The translations under genes and the position numbers were made by a program. This document shows positions 22,955 to 31,736 of a stretch of 33,438 nucleotides of DNA, in pieces. Origin of the DNA: Spirochaetales bacterium. GTDB taxonomy: Bacteria > Spirochaetota > Spirochaetia > SZUA-6 > JAFGRV01. Under the pieces are notes generated by a model, which saw nothing but the letters and a program-made list of their open reading frames with translations, was not told the origin of the DNA and did no database searches. The stretch is taken from contig JAFGKU010000054.1 of assembly GCA_016928415.1 (NCBI GenBank), positions 1 to 33,438 on the forward strand. Direction: 5' to 3'. Numbering within the stretch: position 1 is the stretch's first letter; the number at the start of each line of letters is the position of its first letter.

Positions 22955-23900
22955 ATCGTTATTCAAAAAGCTTTTTTCCAATCTTCCCGCCAAGGTTCTG
23001 GCCTTGACGGCGGCATTGCTTCTTTTTGCGTTCAACAGGATGAATAACCTGGAGGAAAGAACCTTTTACACTTCCCTGAATCTCTATCTTGCCAATGGTT
23101 TTGCCGTGGCCGCACCGTACCAGGACAAGGTGGCTATCAAGGTCCGCGGCGACAAGGAAGCGGATGTTTTCAAAATTTTGGAACAGGATATCGAGGCTTT
23201 TGCCGATTTGAGTAATCTGCGCAGTGAGGGGGAATTTAAAGTTCCCATTCAGTACAGGAAAATAAGTAAAAGCCTGAATATAGAACCATTGAGCATAGAG
23301 GTGGAACCGCCGGAGGTAAAAATATCCATTCAGAGAGCGGAAACCAAACTCGTGGATGTCAAGGTTAACATGAAGGATATTTCGTATATGGGTGTGCAGA
23401 TGGATTACACGTACGATCCCAAAAAGGTCCACATATACGGCCCGCGGTATATTGTTGAACCGGTGGAAAGCATTGCAACGGAGGAGATCGACTTTTCGGG
23501 GAGAATGGGTTCGGTGGACTTGAAGGCTAAACTGGTGCTTCCTTCGGATTTCATCAGGATCAAGGAGACGGCCACGGTGGATATCGCGGCTAATATAGTG
23601 GAAATCGAGGAGGAGCGGAATTTTGATTCGGTGGAAATTGAAGTCAGAAACCTTAAAAATTTCCTTGGGATCAAGAACACGCGCTTGAACGGGAATATCC
23701 GTATAAAGGCACCGCGTACCGCCCTTGAATCAACGGACCCGTCTGCCTTCAAACTTTTTATCAACTGCTCGCAGATCCGGACATCCGGTGTTTACGTGGT
23801 GAATGTGGATTACAAGGTTCCGGATGGCTTCACGGTGATACAGTATGAACCCTCTCAATTGAATATCAAAGTAGTGGCCCTTTCGGAGGAAGGTCTGTAG
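22944..23900 (+). CDS. cdaR: CdaA regulator, YbbR-domain protein, 318 aa
   Basis: An inner-membrane protein that binds and tunes CdaA. A single N-terminal helix (LPAKVLALTAALLLFAF) is followed by an extracytoplasmic part with YbbR-type repeats, seen in recurring segments such as PPEVKISI, PKKVHIYGP and PSQLNIKV. I place the start at TTG 22944, which overlaps the cdaA stop and has GAGG 9 bases upstream. An in-frame TTG at 22905 would add 13 residues including a basic KKRKRKK stretch and overlap cdaA by 50 bases. The pair cdaA-cdaR is one of the standard c-di-AMP gene arrangements. Confidence 0.88.
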   Translation: MNFRSLFKKLFSNLPAKVLALTAALLLFAFNRMNNLEERTFYTSLNLYLANGFAVAAPYQDKVAIKVRGDKEADVFKILEQDIEAFADLSNLRSEGEFKVPIQYRKISKSLNIEPLSIEVEPPEVKISIQRAETKLVDVKVNMKDISYMGVQMDYTYDPKKVHIYGPRYIVEPVESIATEEIDFSGRMGSVDLKAKLVLPSDFIRIKETATVDIAANIVEIEEERNFDSVEIEVRNLKNFLGIKNTRLNGNIRIKAPRTALESTDPSAFKLFINCSQIRTSGVYVVNVDYKVPDGFTVIQYEPSQLNIKVVALSEEGL

Positions 23901-23904
23901 GTAA

Positions 23905-24768
23905 ATGGCGAAAGATAAAGATGAAGTCAAAAAAATCACTTTCTTTACCAAGAATACGATTCATTGCCCCGTGTGTGGGGGTGATTTCTACAAGGAAGAA
24001 CTCTACAGGGGCGGCGGGAGGCTTCTGGCCGGGAAATTGACAGAGGAACTCCGGCGGCTGTATGAACCTTCCAAGAAATACGGGGAAATTAATCCGCTCA
24101 TCTATGTGATTATTGTATGCCCGTATTGTAATTATGCCGCTTTCCCTGCCGATTTTCCCCACGCTGAAAAAAAAGCTGATAAACTCAAGGCGGATACCGA
24201 AAAAAGGAAGTCCGCCCTTCTCAAAATTTTTGACGACATTGACTTCACCAAGCCCCGAGACTTGAAAGAAGGCGTCGCCAGTTATTTTTTTGCCACCATG
24301 TGTTACGATCATTTTGATAAGCGGTTCGGCCCGACGATCAAACAGGGTATCTGCTCCCTGAGGTGCGCATGGTTGTTCAACGATTTTCATAAAAAAATGC
24401 CCAACGAAAATTATGATTACCTGGCCAAAATTTTTTACAGGAAGGCCCGGTTTTTTTATTCAATGGCCCTGGAACGGGAGCAGAGAGGCGAGGAAACCCT
24501 TGGCGCCGTCAGCCATCTTGGACCGGATATGGATAAAAATTACGGGTATGAAGGCGTACTTTATATAGGCGGATTATTAGAATATAATTACGGCAATAAA
24601 CAGGACCCGGAAAAACGCGCCGAATCCCTGGGGAAATTGCGCCGTGTCATTGGAAAAGCCCATGGACTGGGAAAAGCGTCCAAGGCGAAACCTTCCGCTA
24701 TCCTGGAAAAGGCGAAAGATCTTTTTGACAAGATAGGCAAGGAACTCGATTCCATGAAGAAGGATTGA
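23905..24768 (+). CDS. DUF2225 protein with zinc-binding Cys pairs, 287 aa
   Basis: This matches the DUF2225 family. Near the N-terminus there are two Cys pairs (CPVC in TIHCPVCGG at about 21-24, CPYC at about 72-75) that likely form a split zinc-binding site. The rest is helical with TPR-like features (a long run of charged helices with FYSMALEREQ and AESLGKLRRVIGKA). No signal peptide or membrane span is seen. The biochemical function is not known. The gene starts 4 bases after the cdaR stop, so it belongs to the cdaA operon, and truA follows 13 bases later. Confidence 0.8.
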   Translation: MAKDKDEVKKITFFTKNTIHCPVCGGDFYKEELYRGGGRLLAGKLTEELRRLYEPSKKYGEINPLIYVIIVCPYCNYAAFPADFPHAEKKADKLKADTEKRKSALLKIFDDIDFTKPRDLKEGVASYFFATMCYDHFDKRFGPTIKQGICSLRCAWLFNDFHKKMPNENYDYLAKIFYRKARFFYSMALEREQRGEETLGAVSHLGPDMDKNYGYEGVLYIGGLLEYNYGNKQDPEKRAESLGKLRRVIGKAHGLGKASKAKPSAILEKAKDLFDKIGKELDSMKKD

Positions 24769-24781
24769 CACCGGCATTCGC

Positions 24782-25543
24782 ATGGAACGGGTAATCAAGC
24801 TGATTGTAAGTTACGACGGGACCGATTTTGCAGGCTGGCAGGTGCAGGACGGGCAGCGCACCGTCCAGGGGGTAATCCAGGATGCCCTGGCAACAATACA
24901 CGGCAGCCCCGTCAAGGTAATCGGGGCGGGAAGGACGGATTCGGGAGTCCATGCAGCCGGGCAGGCGGCCCATTTCCATACGGATAAAAACCTTCCTCCC
25001 GAAAAGTTCAGGGATGCGTTGAATTATTATTTAAGCCGGGATGTGAGCGTGTTGAAAAGCACGGAGGCAGGGCCGGATTTCCATGCCCGTTTTTCGGCGG
25101 CGGCACGCGTGTACCAATACTACCTCTATTTCGGACCGGCGTCCATACCGCATTTCGAACGTTACAGCCTCCGGTGGTTAAAAAGACCGGACCTTAAGAG
25201 AATCAATGAAATGGCCGCCCTGCTTGTCGGCGAAAAGGATTTTACCGTTTTCGCAGCCAGCGGCGATTCAAGCCGGTCCAAGGTGAGGGTAGTGCATTCC
25301 GCTTCCTTTTTCCCCCAGGGGGTATTTCTGGTTTTTAAAATAGTTGCGGATGCTTTCCTGTATAAAATGGTTAGGAGTATTGTCGGAACGATCCTGAATC
25401 TGGACCGGGAGGGTTTGCCGGTGGAGAATTTCAGGGATATACTGGAATCCGGCAACAGGGACTCAGCCGGTCCCACAATCCAGGCCAAGGGATTATTTTT
25501 GGAAAAGGTGATTTATCCGGATGAAGCAAACAACATTATTTAA
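24782..25543 (+). CDS. truA: tRNA pseudouridine(38-40) synthase TruA, 253 aa
   Basis: TruA converts uridines 38-40 in tRNA anticodon arms to pseudouridine. The catalytic Asp is D53 in GAGRTDSGVHA. Other family blocks are KLIVSYDGTDFAGWQ at the start and FLYKMVRSIVGTIL near the C-terminus. The length is typical. The start at ATG 24782 has no strong ribosome binding site but lies 13 bases after the preceding stop. The end overlaps the next reading frame by 23 bases. Confidence 0.95.
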   Translation: MERVIKLIVSYDGTDFAGWQVQDGQRTVQGVIQDALATIHGSPVKVIGAGRTDSGVHAAGQAAHFHTDKNLPPEKFRDALNYYLSRDVSVLKSTEAGPDFHARFSAAARVYQYYLYFGPASIPHFERYSLRWLKRPDLKRINEMAALLVGEKDFTVFAASGDSSRSKVRVVHSASFFPQGVFLVFKIVADAFLYKMVRSIVGTILNLDREGLPVENFRDILESGNRDSAGPTIQAKGLFLEKVIYPDEANNII

Positions 25544-26153
25544 GTTCTGGGATTTTTTAAACATGGTCGAGGATTATTACACCTCAGGATACAGGAGGCA
25601 AAGACCGAATATCGGGATAATCAGGTTTTTCACAACCAGGGATACATCATGGAACAGCCTGCGAACACGCGTCAGGGAATGCAATTCCTGCACTCGTGTA
25701 TCGGGGAAATGGGTCCCGCCCGAAAAAGCACCGGGACCGGACACGGTTTTGATGGTGATAACGGACGGATTGGATACATCCGCACGGCCGAACGCGGCGC
25801 CTCTTGCCGGACCCGAAATTGAATACCTGGATAAATGGCTTGCCGCCATTGAACTTGACCGCGAAAAGGATTGTTACCTCACTTCACTGCTCAAGTGCGC
25901 GCTTTTATCCATGTCATCGGATTTCGATCTGGCCCTGTCGCATTGCGTCGGGTTCCTGAAAAAGGAAATCGACGCGGTTAAACCGAAAGCCATCCTGACG
26001 ATAGGCCGCGCCGCCAGGCAGGTCATGGATGCCATGACCATTTCCATTCCCAGGATCCATACGCATCACCCGGCCGAGGTGTTGAAAAATTCCAGGCTGC
26101 GGGCCGTTGTATGGGATGATTTGAAACGCCTAAAAGTGATCCTTGCCAAATGA
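25521..26153 (+). CDS. Divergent family-4 uracil-DNA glycosylase-like protein, 210 aa
   Basis: The layout matches the iron-sulfur family-4/5 uracil-DNA glycosylases. Four Cys residues are spaced as expected for a 4Fe-4S cluster (C54-x2-C57, C126-x15-C142), and HHPAEVL (182-188) stands where the family has its HPS motif. The first active-site motif is degenerate: where active enzymes read GEAPG there is VLMVITDGLDTSA (76-88). It may have altered activity or only bind DNA. The start could be ATG 25521, overlapping truA by 23 bases, or ATG 25563 after it; neither has a strong ribosome binding site. The end overlaps priA by 4 bases, so the two are translationally coupled. Confidence 0.7.
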   Translation: MKQTTLFKFWDFLNMVEDYYTSGYRRQRPNIGIIRFFTTRDTSWNSLRTRVRECNSCTRVSGKWVPPEKAPGPDTVLMVITDGLDTSARPNAAPLAGPEIEYLDKWLAAIELDREKDCYLTSLLKCALLSMSSDFDLALSHCVGFLKKEIDAVKPKAILTIGRAARQVMDAMTISIPRIHTHHPAEVLKNSRLRAVVWDDLKRLKVILAK

Positions 26154-28102
26154 CGCGTTATCTCGATGTGGTATTCGGACTGCCCGTGGAAGGGGCCTTC
26201 TCGTACCTCTGCGAAGATTCCCCCGGCATGGAGATGGGATACCGCGTTATGGCACCCTTCGGCAGGAGGACGCTTACCGGTTTTGTAATAGGTTCCAAAG
26301 ATTCAAAGCCCGCGGGAGTGGCTGAAATAAAGCCCGTACAGCGCATCATAGACAAACGGCCGTTTTTCGATGAAAAATCGGTTGAACTGGCCGGCTGGCT
26401 GAGCCGTATGTATCTCTGTTCATTGGGTGAAGCCCTCCAGGCCATGCTGCCTTCGGGCAGACGCGAAGTCGATATCGAGGGATTCGATTTTGAACGGGAA
26501 TGCCCGGTCCGTTCTTATACATTATCATCAAGTCAAATGAAGGCAATCGAGACAATAGGCAGAAAAGAACACCCCTTTTATTACCTTTACGGTGTTACCG
26601 GCTCCGGCAAGACAGAGGTGTTTTTAAACGTAGCCAGGGATGTTCAGGCTGAAGGCAGGGGTGTCATATACCTCGTACCTGAAATCTCGCTTACACAGCA
26701 GGTCAAGGAAGTGTTTGTATCCGCGTTCAAGGACCGGGTTGCCATCCTTCATTCAGGGCTTACACCCTCGCAGAGGCTCAAGGAATGGATGCGTATTTTT
26801 TCGGGTTCCGCATCCGTGGCAGTGGGCGCCAGAAGCGCCGTGTTTGCCCCGTTCCCGTCGCTGGGACTAATCATCATGGACGAGGAGCACGACGGGTCCT
26901 ATAAATCCTCGAACACACCGCGGTATCACGCCCGCCAGGTGGCGATGCACAGATGTTTGACGGAGAAGGCGGTTTTCGTTTCGGGAAGCGCCACGCCTTC
27001 ACTGGAATCCTATTACCATATAAAAACGAAAACCATCTGCGGATTGACGCTTCCGGAAAGGCTTTCGGGCGGCAAAACCCCGAAAATCAGCGTGGTGGAC
27101 ATGAAAAAGGAACCCGGCCCCCTTTCAAAGACGGTCATCAGCCGTATACGGGAAGTGCATGATGAAGGCCGGCAGACGATTCTTTTCCTCAACAGGAGGG
27201 GATTCGCCTACTACTTCTCCTGCCGCTCCTGCGGCTACGAGATGAAGTGCAGACATTGTTCCGTGTCCCTCACGTTCTACCAGACCAAGTGGCTCATGGT
27301 CTGTCATTACTGCGGTTATAAAACAAGGCCGGTGGATGTCTGCCCGGCCTGCGGCTCCCTCGATATCGGCTACTCCGGTTTTGGAACGGAAAAAATAGAA
27401 GAGGAAGTGGCCGGCCTTTTTCCCGACTATACCGTCAAACGTATCGATGCCGATTCCGTCAGGAACAAGCGCAAATTATTGAAGATGCTGAATGATTTCA
27501 AGGAAGGCAGAATCGATGTTCTCATCGGTACGCAGATGGTGGCAAAGGGACTGAATTTCCCGCGCGTCAAGCTTGTCGGGATCGTTTTGGCGGACACGGG
27601 ATTGAACCTGCCCGATTTCAGGGCCGCGGAAAGGGCCTTCGGCCTTGTTGTACAGGTGGCGGGAAGGGCCGGCAGGGTCAACCCCGACGGCGAAGTGATA
27701 ATCCAGACTTACCGTCCGGACCATGAAATGTTCGACCTGGCCAGGGGGGAAAAGGTATTTGATTTTTATGACAGGGAGCTGAAGGTAAGGAAGGAAACCG
27801 GTTTTCCTCCCTATTCGCGTCTCATCCGGTTCGTATCCAGGAGCAGGGACAGGAAGAAGGCCGAAAAGACCTGTGAAGACCTTGCGTCCGAATTATCGGA
27901 GAGAATAAACAGCATGGGTGAGATTCTGGGACCTGCCGATTGTCCCATTGCGATGATAGCGGGGAACCACAGGGTACACCTTTTTCTGAAAACAGCCAGG
28001 TTTAAGCAGCTGCATTCTGTTATACGGAAAGTTATGGGTAATTTCAAGACGGCTTCCGGAGTTTACCTTGAAATTGACGTTGACCCGGTTTCGTTGCTTT
28101 GA
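26150..28102 (+). CDS. priA: Primosomal protein N' (PriA helicase), 650 aa
   Basis: PriA recognises stalled or repaired forks and reloads the replisome, unwinding DNA 3' to 5'. It has the N-terminal DNA-binding domain, a P-loop GVTGSGKT (148-155), a DEEH box (244-247) and a zinc-binding region with Cys pairs starting at C358 (CRSCGYEMKCRHC, then CHYC and CPACG). The helicase C-terminal motifs GTQMVAKGLNFP and VAGRAGR follow. At 650 residues it is shorter than the roughly 730 of E. coli, mostly in the N-terminal part. The ATG overlaps the stop of the UDG-like gene by 4 bases. Confidence 0.95.
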   Translation: MTRYLDVVFGLPVEGAFSYLCEDSPGMEMGYRVMAPFGRRTLTGFVIGSKDSKPAGVAEIKPVQRIIDKRPFFDEKSVELAGWLSRMYLCSLGEALQAMLPSGRREVDIEGFDFERECPVRSYTLSSSQMKAIETIGRKEHPFYYLYGVTGSGKTEVFLNVARDVQAEGRGVIYLVPEISLTQQVKEVFVSAFKDRVAILHSGLTPSQRLKEWMRIFSGSASVAVGARSAVFAPFPSLGLIIMDEEHDGSYKSSNTPRYHARQVAMHRCLTEKAVFVSGSATPSLESYYHIKTKTICGLTLPERLSGGKTPKISVVDMKKEPGPLSKTVISRIREVHDEGRQTILFLNRRGFAYYFSCRSCGYEMKCRHCSVSLTFYQTKWLMVCHYCGYKTRPVDVCPACGSLDIGYSGFGTEKIEEEVAGLFPDYTVKRIDADSVRNKRKLLKMLNDFKEGRIDVLIGTQMVAKGLNFPRVKLVGIVLADTGLNLPDFRAAERAFGLVVQVAGRAGRVNPDGEVIIQTYRPDHEMFDLARGEKVFDFYDRELKVRKETGFPPYSRLIRFVSRSRDRKKAEKTCEDLASELSERINSMGEILGPADCPIAMIAGNHRVHLFLKTARFKQLHSVIRKVMGNFKTASGVYLEIDVDPVSLL

Positions 28103-28140
28103 CATCCTTATGGGGTACTCTAAATAATAGTAATTTATTC

Positions 28141-28246
28141 TGGGCAATCTCTAAAAACTCCGGTTTTGAGGGTCTTTATTGCCGGCGCACAGGCCAAAAC
28201 GCCGTAGCGTTTTTTAGCTGCCCTAAATGGTGGTTTTTAGAGGTGC
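28141..28246. repeat. Inverted-repeat extragenic element
   Basis: A 106-base intergenic block is bounded by CTCTAAAAAC (28149-28158) and its exact reverse complement GTTTTTAGAG (28233-28242), each flanked by GCA-like bases. TGGGCA (28141-28146) also pairs with TGCCC (28219-28223). In the middle is a small terminator-like hairpin. The layout resembles a palindromic repeat element or small MITE; copy number cannot be judged from one window. Confidence 0.5.
28196..28215 (+). terminator. Possible intrinsic terminator after priA
   Basis: A 7-base-pair hairpin (AAAACGC at 28196-28202, loop CGTA, GCGTTTT at 28207-28213) runs into TTTTTT. It lies between the convergent priA and GNAT genes and could end transcripts from both sides. 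It is short and AT-rich at its base, so only moderately convincing. Confidence 0.45.
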
Positions 28247-28247
28247 T

Positions 28248-29105
28248 TTAGAGATAATACGCGATCCGGTATCCCCCGGTGATGTTGAAGTTCAGTTTTT
28301 TATAAAGGTTGATGGCGGCGGTGTTGCTTTTTTTAACAAAAAGGCAGGCCGCCTCTTTCCTGCTGAATATTTCCTTCAGCAACATTTCCATCACCAGCGA
28401 AGCCAGTCCGCTTTTCCTTTTTTCGGTTAACGTGAATACGCCGCCTATCTGGTCCGCATGAAAGCCGCGCGCATTGGTCTGCGCCTTGGCTATGACAGTA
28501 CCTGCCTTTTCCAGGTAAAGCACAAGCTGTGACGACAGGCTCATTTTAAGATGGATCATGCAAGTTCTTTCATTGAATTGTTTAGGATGGAGACACACTT
28601 CCTCCAGTTCGTACAGTTTCTGGATGGGGAAAATTTTATCCGCATCGCCGGTTCCCGCCTTTCTTACGTGTATGCCGGCGGGTATGAAGGGGACGGCTGG
28701 CTTGAAACATTCAACGGGGAGGACCATCAGGTAATATTCGAGGACCTGGTATGGTTTGGATGTAAATATCGCTTCCAGGGTTTTTACACTGTCCTCCGTA
28801 CCGATAATCGAGTATATGTTTTTTGCATTGTCCGTGAGAAAACCGGATAACTCCCTTTCGTATCTCTCCTTTTGTGACCGGCTTTTCGCCGCCAAAACGG
28901 GGATCAACTGGCCATGCCCCGTGATCATGATTGCTTCCATTATGCTGTCATCGGGATTGGCCCTGTTGATTAAAATGATGAAGTCCCGGTAAGACCCGTT
29001 CGACTCTTTCAGTTTGGAACTAAACGTCAAATTGGTGCATTCGTGTTTTATAATGAAGGCCGCCACATCTTTATATTCGTTTTTTTGTGCGATTCGCCAG
29101 CTCAT
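28248..29105 (-). CDS. GNAT-family N-acetyltransferase, 285 aa
   Basis: The C-terminal half (about 150-285) is a GNAT domain: IGGVFTLTEKRKSGLAS carries the acetyl-CoA loop (RKSGLAS in place of RxxGxG/A), and LFVKKSNTAAINLYKKLNF is the usual final segment. The N-terminal half is a weakly conserved GNAT-like region, as in two-domain members of the family. It is cytoplasmic. The substrate is unknown. It lies 12 bases after trxB in the same direction and is probably co-transcribed. Its stop is only 5 bases from the right arm of the inverted-repeat element. Confidence 0.8.
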   Translation of the reverse strand: MSWRIAQKNEYKDVAAFIIKHECTNLTFSSKLKESNGSYRDFIILINRANPDDSIMEAIMITGHGQLIPVLAAKSRSQKERYERELSGFLTDNAKNIYSIIGTEDSVKTLEAIFTSKPYQVLEYYLMVLPVECFKPAVPFIPAGIHVRKAGTGDADKIFPIQKLYELEEVCLHPKQFNERTCMIHLKMSLSSQLVLYLEKAGTVIAKAQTNARGFHADQIGGVFTLTEKRKSGLASLVMEMLLKEIFSRKEAACLFVKKSNTAAINLYKKLNFNITGGYRIAYYL

Positions 29106-29117
29106 CGGAAAATAAAC

Positions 29118-30053
29118 CTAAATATACTCGTCGCCCCTGAGACAGTCGATGTACTGCGATGCGCAATGAGCGGCGACGGCTCCTTCGCCGCAGGCAACCG
29201 TCAATTGCCTGAACGGCGTGGCCCTGACGTCTCCCGCCGCGTAGAGACCGATGACATTCGATTCCATTTTATCAGTGGTGACAATGTACCCCGTTTCATC
29301 CAGTTTTATATCCTTGAGGAAATGTGTGTTCGGCGACGAACCTATGAAAATGAAAACGGCGTTCATCTCTTCTTCGGTCGTCGTATTGTCCTTGTTATTC
29401 ATTAAAACGACGCTTTTGACCACATCGTCGCCCTTGATTTCCTTTACTTCCGTGTTGAAGCGGACCTCAATGTTGGGATTCTGCAACACGCGTTTTGCAA
29501 GCGTTTTCTGGGCCCTGAACCTTTCGCGCCTGTGCACCATGACGACTTTATCCGAAAGCTTGGCCAGGAACATTGCTTCGTCGCAGGCGGCGTCCCCCCC
29601 GCCTACAACCAGCATTTTCCGGTCCTTGAAAAAGGGGCCGTCGCAGGTTGCGCAGTACGAAACGCCTCGACCTGAATATTTTTCCTCGCCCGGGGCCCCG
29701 AGTTTTTTATGTTTGGCCCCGGATGCCACGATAACGGCATAGGAGGTGAAAGTTTTGTCCGCCGTTTGGACCTTGAATATATTTCCTTCCTTGATAACCG
29801 ATTTAACCGTCGCCGTTTCAAATTTCACTCCGAACTTGGCAGCCTGGTTTTCCATGCGTTGTGAAAGTTCGTAACCGTTTACAGGCTGATCCATTCCGGG
29901 ATAATTTTCGAGGTTGTCTATGAGCACGGCCTGGCCGCCGGCGGCCAGCTCTTCTATGATAACCACGTTCAAATTGGCCCTTGCCGCGTACTGGCCTGCC
30001 GTCAGGCCTGCAAAACCGGCGCCTATTATGATAATATCCCAATCTACTGTCAT
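29118..30053 (-). CDS. trxB: Thioredoxin reductase, 311 aa
   Basis: A flavoenzyme that passes electrons from NADPH to thioredoxin. Motifs in order are the FAD-binding GAGFAG (11-16), the redox-active CATC (C134 and C137), the NADPH-binding GGGDAA (151-156) with HRRERFRA (about 174-181), and the C-terminal FAD motif AAGDVRATPFRQ. The length is normal. The start has AGGAG 9 bases upstream, and TATAAT (revcomp of 30073-30078) provides a -10 box. It is divergent from the exported transglutaminase-like gene. Confidence 0.95.
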   Translation of the reverse strand: MTVDWDIIIIGAGFAGLTAGQYAARANLNVVIIEELAAGGQAVLIDNLENYPGMDQPVNGYELSQRMENQAAKFGVKFETATVKSVIKEGNIFKVQTADKTFTSYAVIVASGAKHKKLGAPGEEKYSGRGVSYCATCDGPFFKDRKMLVVGGGDAACDEAMFLAKLSDKVVMVHRRERFRAQKTLAKRVLQNPNIEVRFNTEVKEIKGDDVVKSVVLMNNKDNTTTEEEMNAVFIFIGSSPNTHFLKDIKLDETGYIVTTDKMESNVIGLYAAGDVRATPFRQLTVACGEGAVAAHCASQYIDCLRGDEYI

Positions 30054-30078
30054 GAATTTATCTCCTCATTGAATTATA

Positions 30079-30107
30079 TTGATTATTATGCAGATTATTT
30101 GTAAAAT
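30079..30107 (+). promoter_or_regulatory. Probable promoter of the transglutaminase-like gene
   Basis: TTGATT (30079-30084), a 17-base spacer and TAAAAT (30102-30107). Transcription should begin about 7 bases before the ATG at 30121, so the leader is very short. It overlaps the trxB promoter on the other strand. Confidence 0.5.
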
Positions 30108-30120
30108 TGAAAACAAGAAA

Positions 30121-31671
30121 ATGAAAAAAATTGGTATTTCTTTGATACTATTTTATATAATCTGTGTTTCGGCAGCCGGAGCGGAAAATGATCCGCCGTA
30201 CAGGCTGGATCCGACCGATTATGTTAAAACGCTTGCCGGGAAAGGAGATGATGCCGGTATCCCGGACCTTGAAGAAGCCTCGCTCGTTTTCTCGGGAGTG
30301 GAGGATGGTGAGCTTGAACGGTACCGGGAATTGTTTCTGAAGATTGTGGAAGACTTGAAGAAAGACCTGGAATCCGGTCCAGGCGATATGCCCGTCCCGG
30401 AAATGATTCTCCATTTCATGCATGAAAATGTCCTTACCGGTTATAAGCCGTACCAGACTTATATGAATGTCCTTCTTGATTCAGGTCAATACAATTGTGT
30501 TTCCTCGGCCATTTTGTATTTAATTCTGGTAAAGTCGGCAGGTATCCCCGTGTGGGGAATCAAGACCAGGGATCATGCTTTCTGCAGGGTGATATTTGAT
30601 GAAAAAGAATATGATGTTGAAACGACAACGATTCACGGATTCGATCCGGGGTCGAAAAAGGAATTCCATGACGAATTCGGGAATGTTACCGGTTTTTCCT
30701 ACGTAAGCCCGAAGAATTACTCGAAGCGTAAAGACGTGACGGAAATAGGACTCATAAGCCTTATCCTGGGAAACAGGATAACTTACCTGACGGACAAGAA
30801 AAATTTTATCGAGCCTGTCGGACTGTCCGTTGATATCTATTCCCTTGTTAAAGACCAGGATAATTATAATATCCTTATCGGGTCATTCAATAATCTGGGG
30901 GCCTATTATAACCAGATGGGCCTGTTCAAGGAAGGGGAGGAATTCCTGGATAAGGTCATAGCCGCCTGGGGCGCGGACGAGAAAATTCTCGAGGTCAAGA
31001 AATCCCTCATTCACAACCAGCTGCTTGAATTGGTGAACCGGAACAGCTTTGATGAGGCCCTTGACTTTATACGGGAGTATTACACGGAGGACGGAAAAAT
31101 ATACGGTGAAGGCAGGGAATTTTTTGTCTATATTTATGTTAAAAACGCGGAAAGCGCAGCTGAATCTTCTTTTCAGGAAGCGATTAAAATCATCAATAAG
31201 GGCGTCGATGAAGCTGGTCCGGACAAGTCTTTTACCAGGGCAAAAAGCGCGTTTGTTTACAAGTGGATCATGTTTCATGTCAATAAATCCGAATTCGACG
31301 CCGCCTGCGACGTTTTAAAAAAACTTGACAAGGTCCAGGATATAACTTCCGCGGACTATGAGAAATACCTTGAATTTATTTACCTGAGCAGGGCCGACAG
31401 CATATTCAAAAAAGAGGGCAACCTGGAGGCGGCCGAATATTTAAAATCGGTATCTAAAAATCTTAAAAACCATGCGAAGGTCGATAAAGCGTACAATGCT
31501 TATATTCATAATTACGAGGTGGATGTCCATAACCGGATGGTCCGGCTGTTCAATCAAAAAAAATACAGGGAAGCGAAAGCCGTTATCAAGGAAGCCCTCA
31601 AACTTCTGCCGGACAGTAAAAAATTTAAAAGCGATCTGGAACTTGTCGAGAAAGCCCTCAAGGATCAATAG
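30121..31671 (+). CDS. Exported transglutaminase-like protein with TPR-like C-terminal region, 516 aa
   Basis: A signal peptide (MKKIGISLILFYIICVSAAGA, about 1-21) sends the protein to the periplasm or outside. A transglutaminase/SirB1-like cysteine-protease fold follows, with a likely catalytic triad C126 (in QYNCVSSA), H152 (in RDHAFCRV) and D165 (in EYDVETT). Residues about 240-516 are helical with TPR-like pairs, such as FNNLGAYYNQMGLFKEGEEF and RLFNQKKYREAKAVI, suited to protein binding. I start at ATG 30121 because the signal peptide begins there; a longer form from 30079 would bury it and begins inside the promoter. The function is not known; such proteins may act as proteases or transferases on envelope proteins. 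Confidence 0.75.
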   Translation: MKKIGISLILFYIICVSAAGAENDPPYRLDPTDYVKTLAGKGDDAGIPDLEEASLVFSGVEDGELERYRELFLKIVEDLKKDLESGPGDMPVPEMILHFMHENVLTGYKPYQTYMNVLLDSGQYNCVSSAILYLILVKSAGIPVWGIKTRDHAFCRVIFDEKEYDVETTTIHGFDPGSKKEFHDEFGNVTGFSYVSPKNYSKRKDVTEIGLISLILGNRITYLTDKKNFIEPVGLSVDIYSLVKDQDNYNILIGSFNNLGAYYNQMGLFKEGEEFLDKVIAAWGADEKILEVKKSLIHNQLLELVNRNSFDEALDFIREYYTEDGKIYGEGREFFVYIYVKNAESAAESSFQEAIKIINKGVDEAGPDKSFTRAKSAFVYKWIMFHVNKSEFDAACDVLKKLDKVQDITSADYEKYLEFIYLSRADSIFKKEGNLEAAEYLKSVSKNLKNHAKVDKAYNAYIHNYEVDVHNRMVRLFNQKKYREAKAVIKEALKLLPDSKKFKSDLELVEKALKDQ

Positions 31672-31736
31672 GGATTGACCGTTGAATTTATCCTTTCCAT
31701 ATTTTCTTTTACATGTAAATGTTATAGAATCATTTT

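Noticed and set aside
30079-30120. Upstream start for the transglutaminase-like protein
   Set aside because: It would add 14 residues in front of a clear signal peptide and begins at the predicted -35 box.
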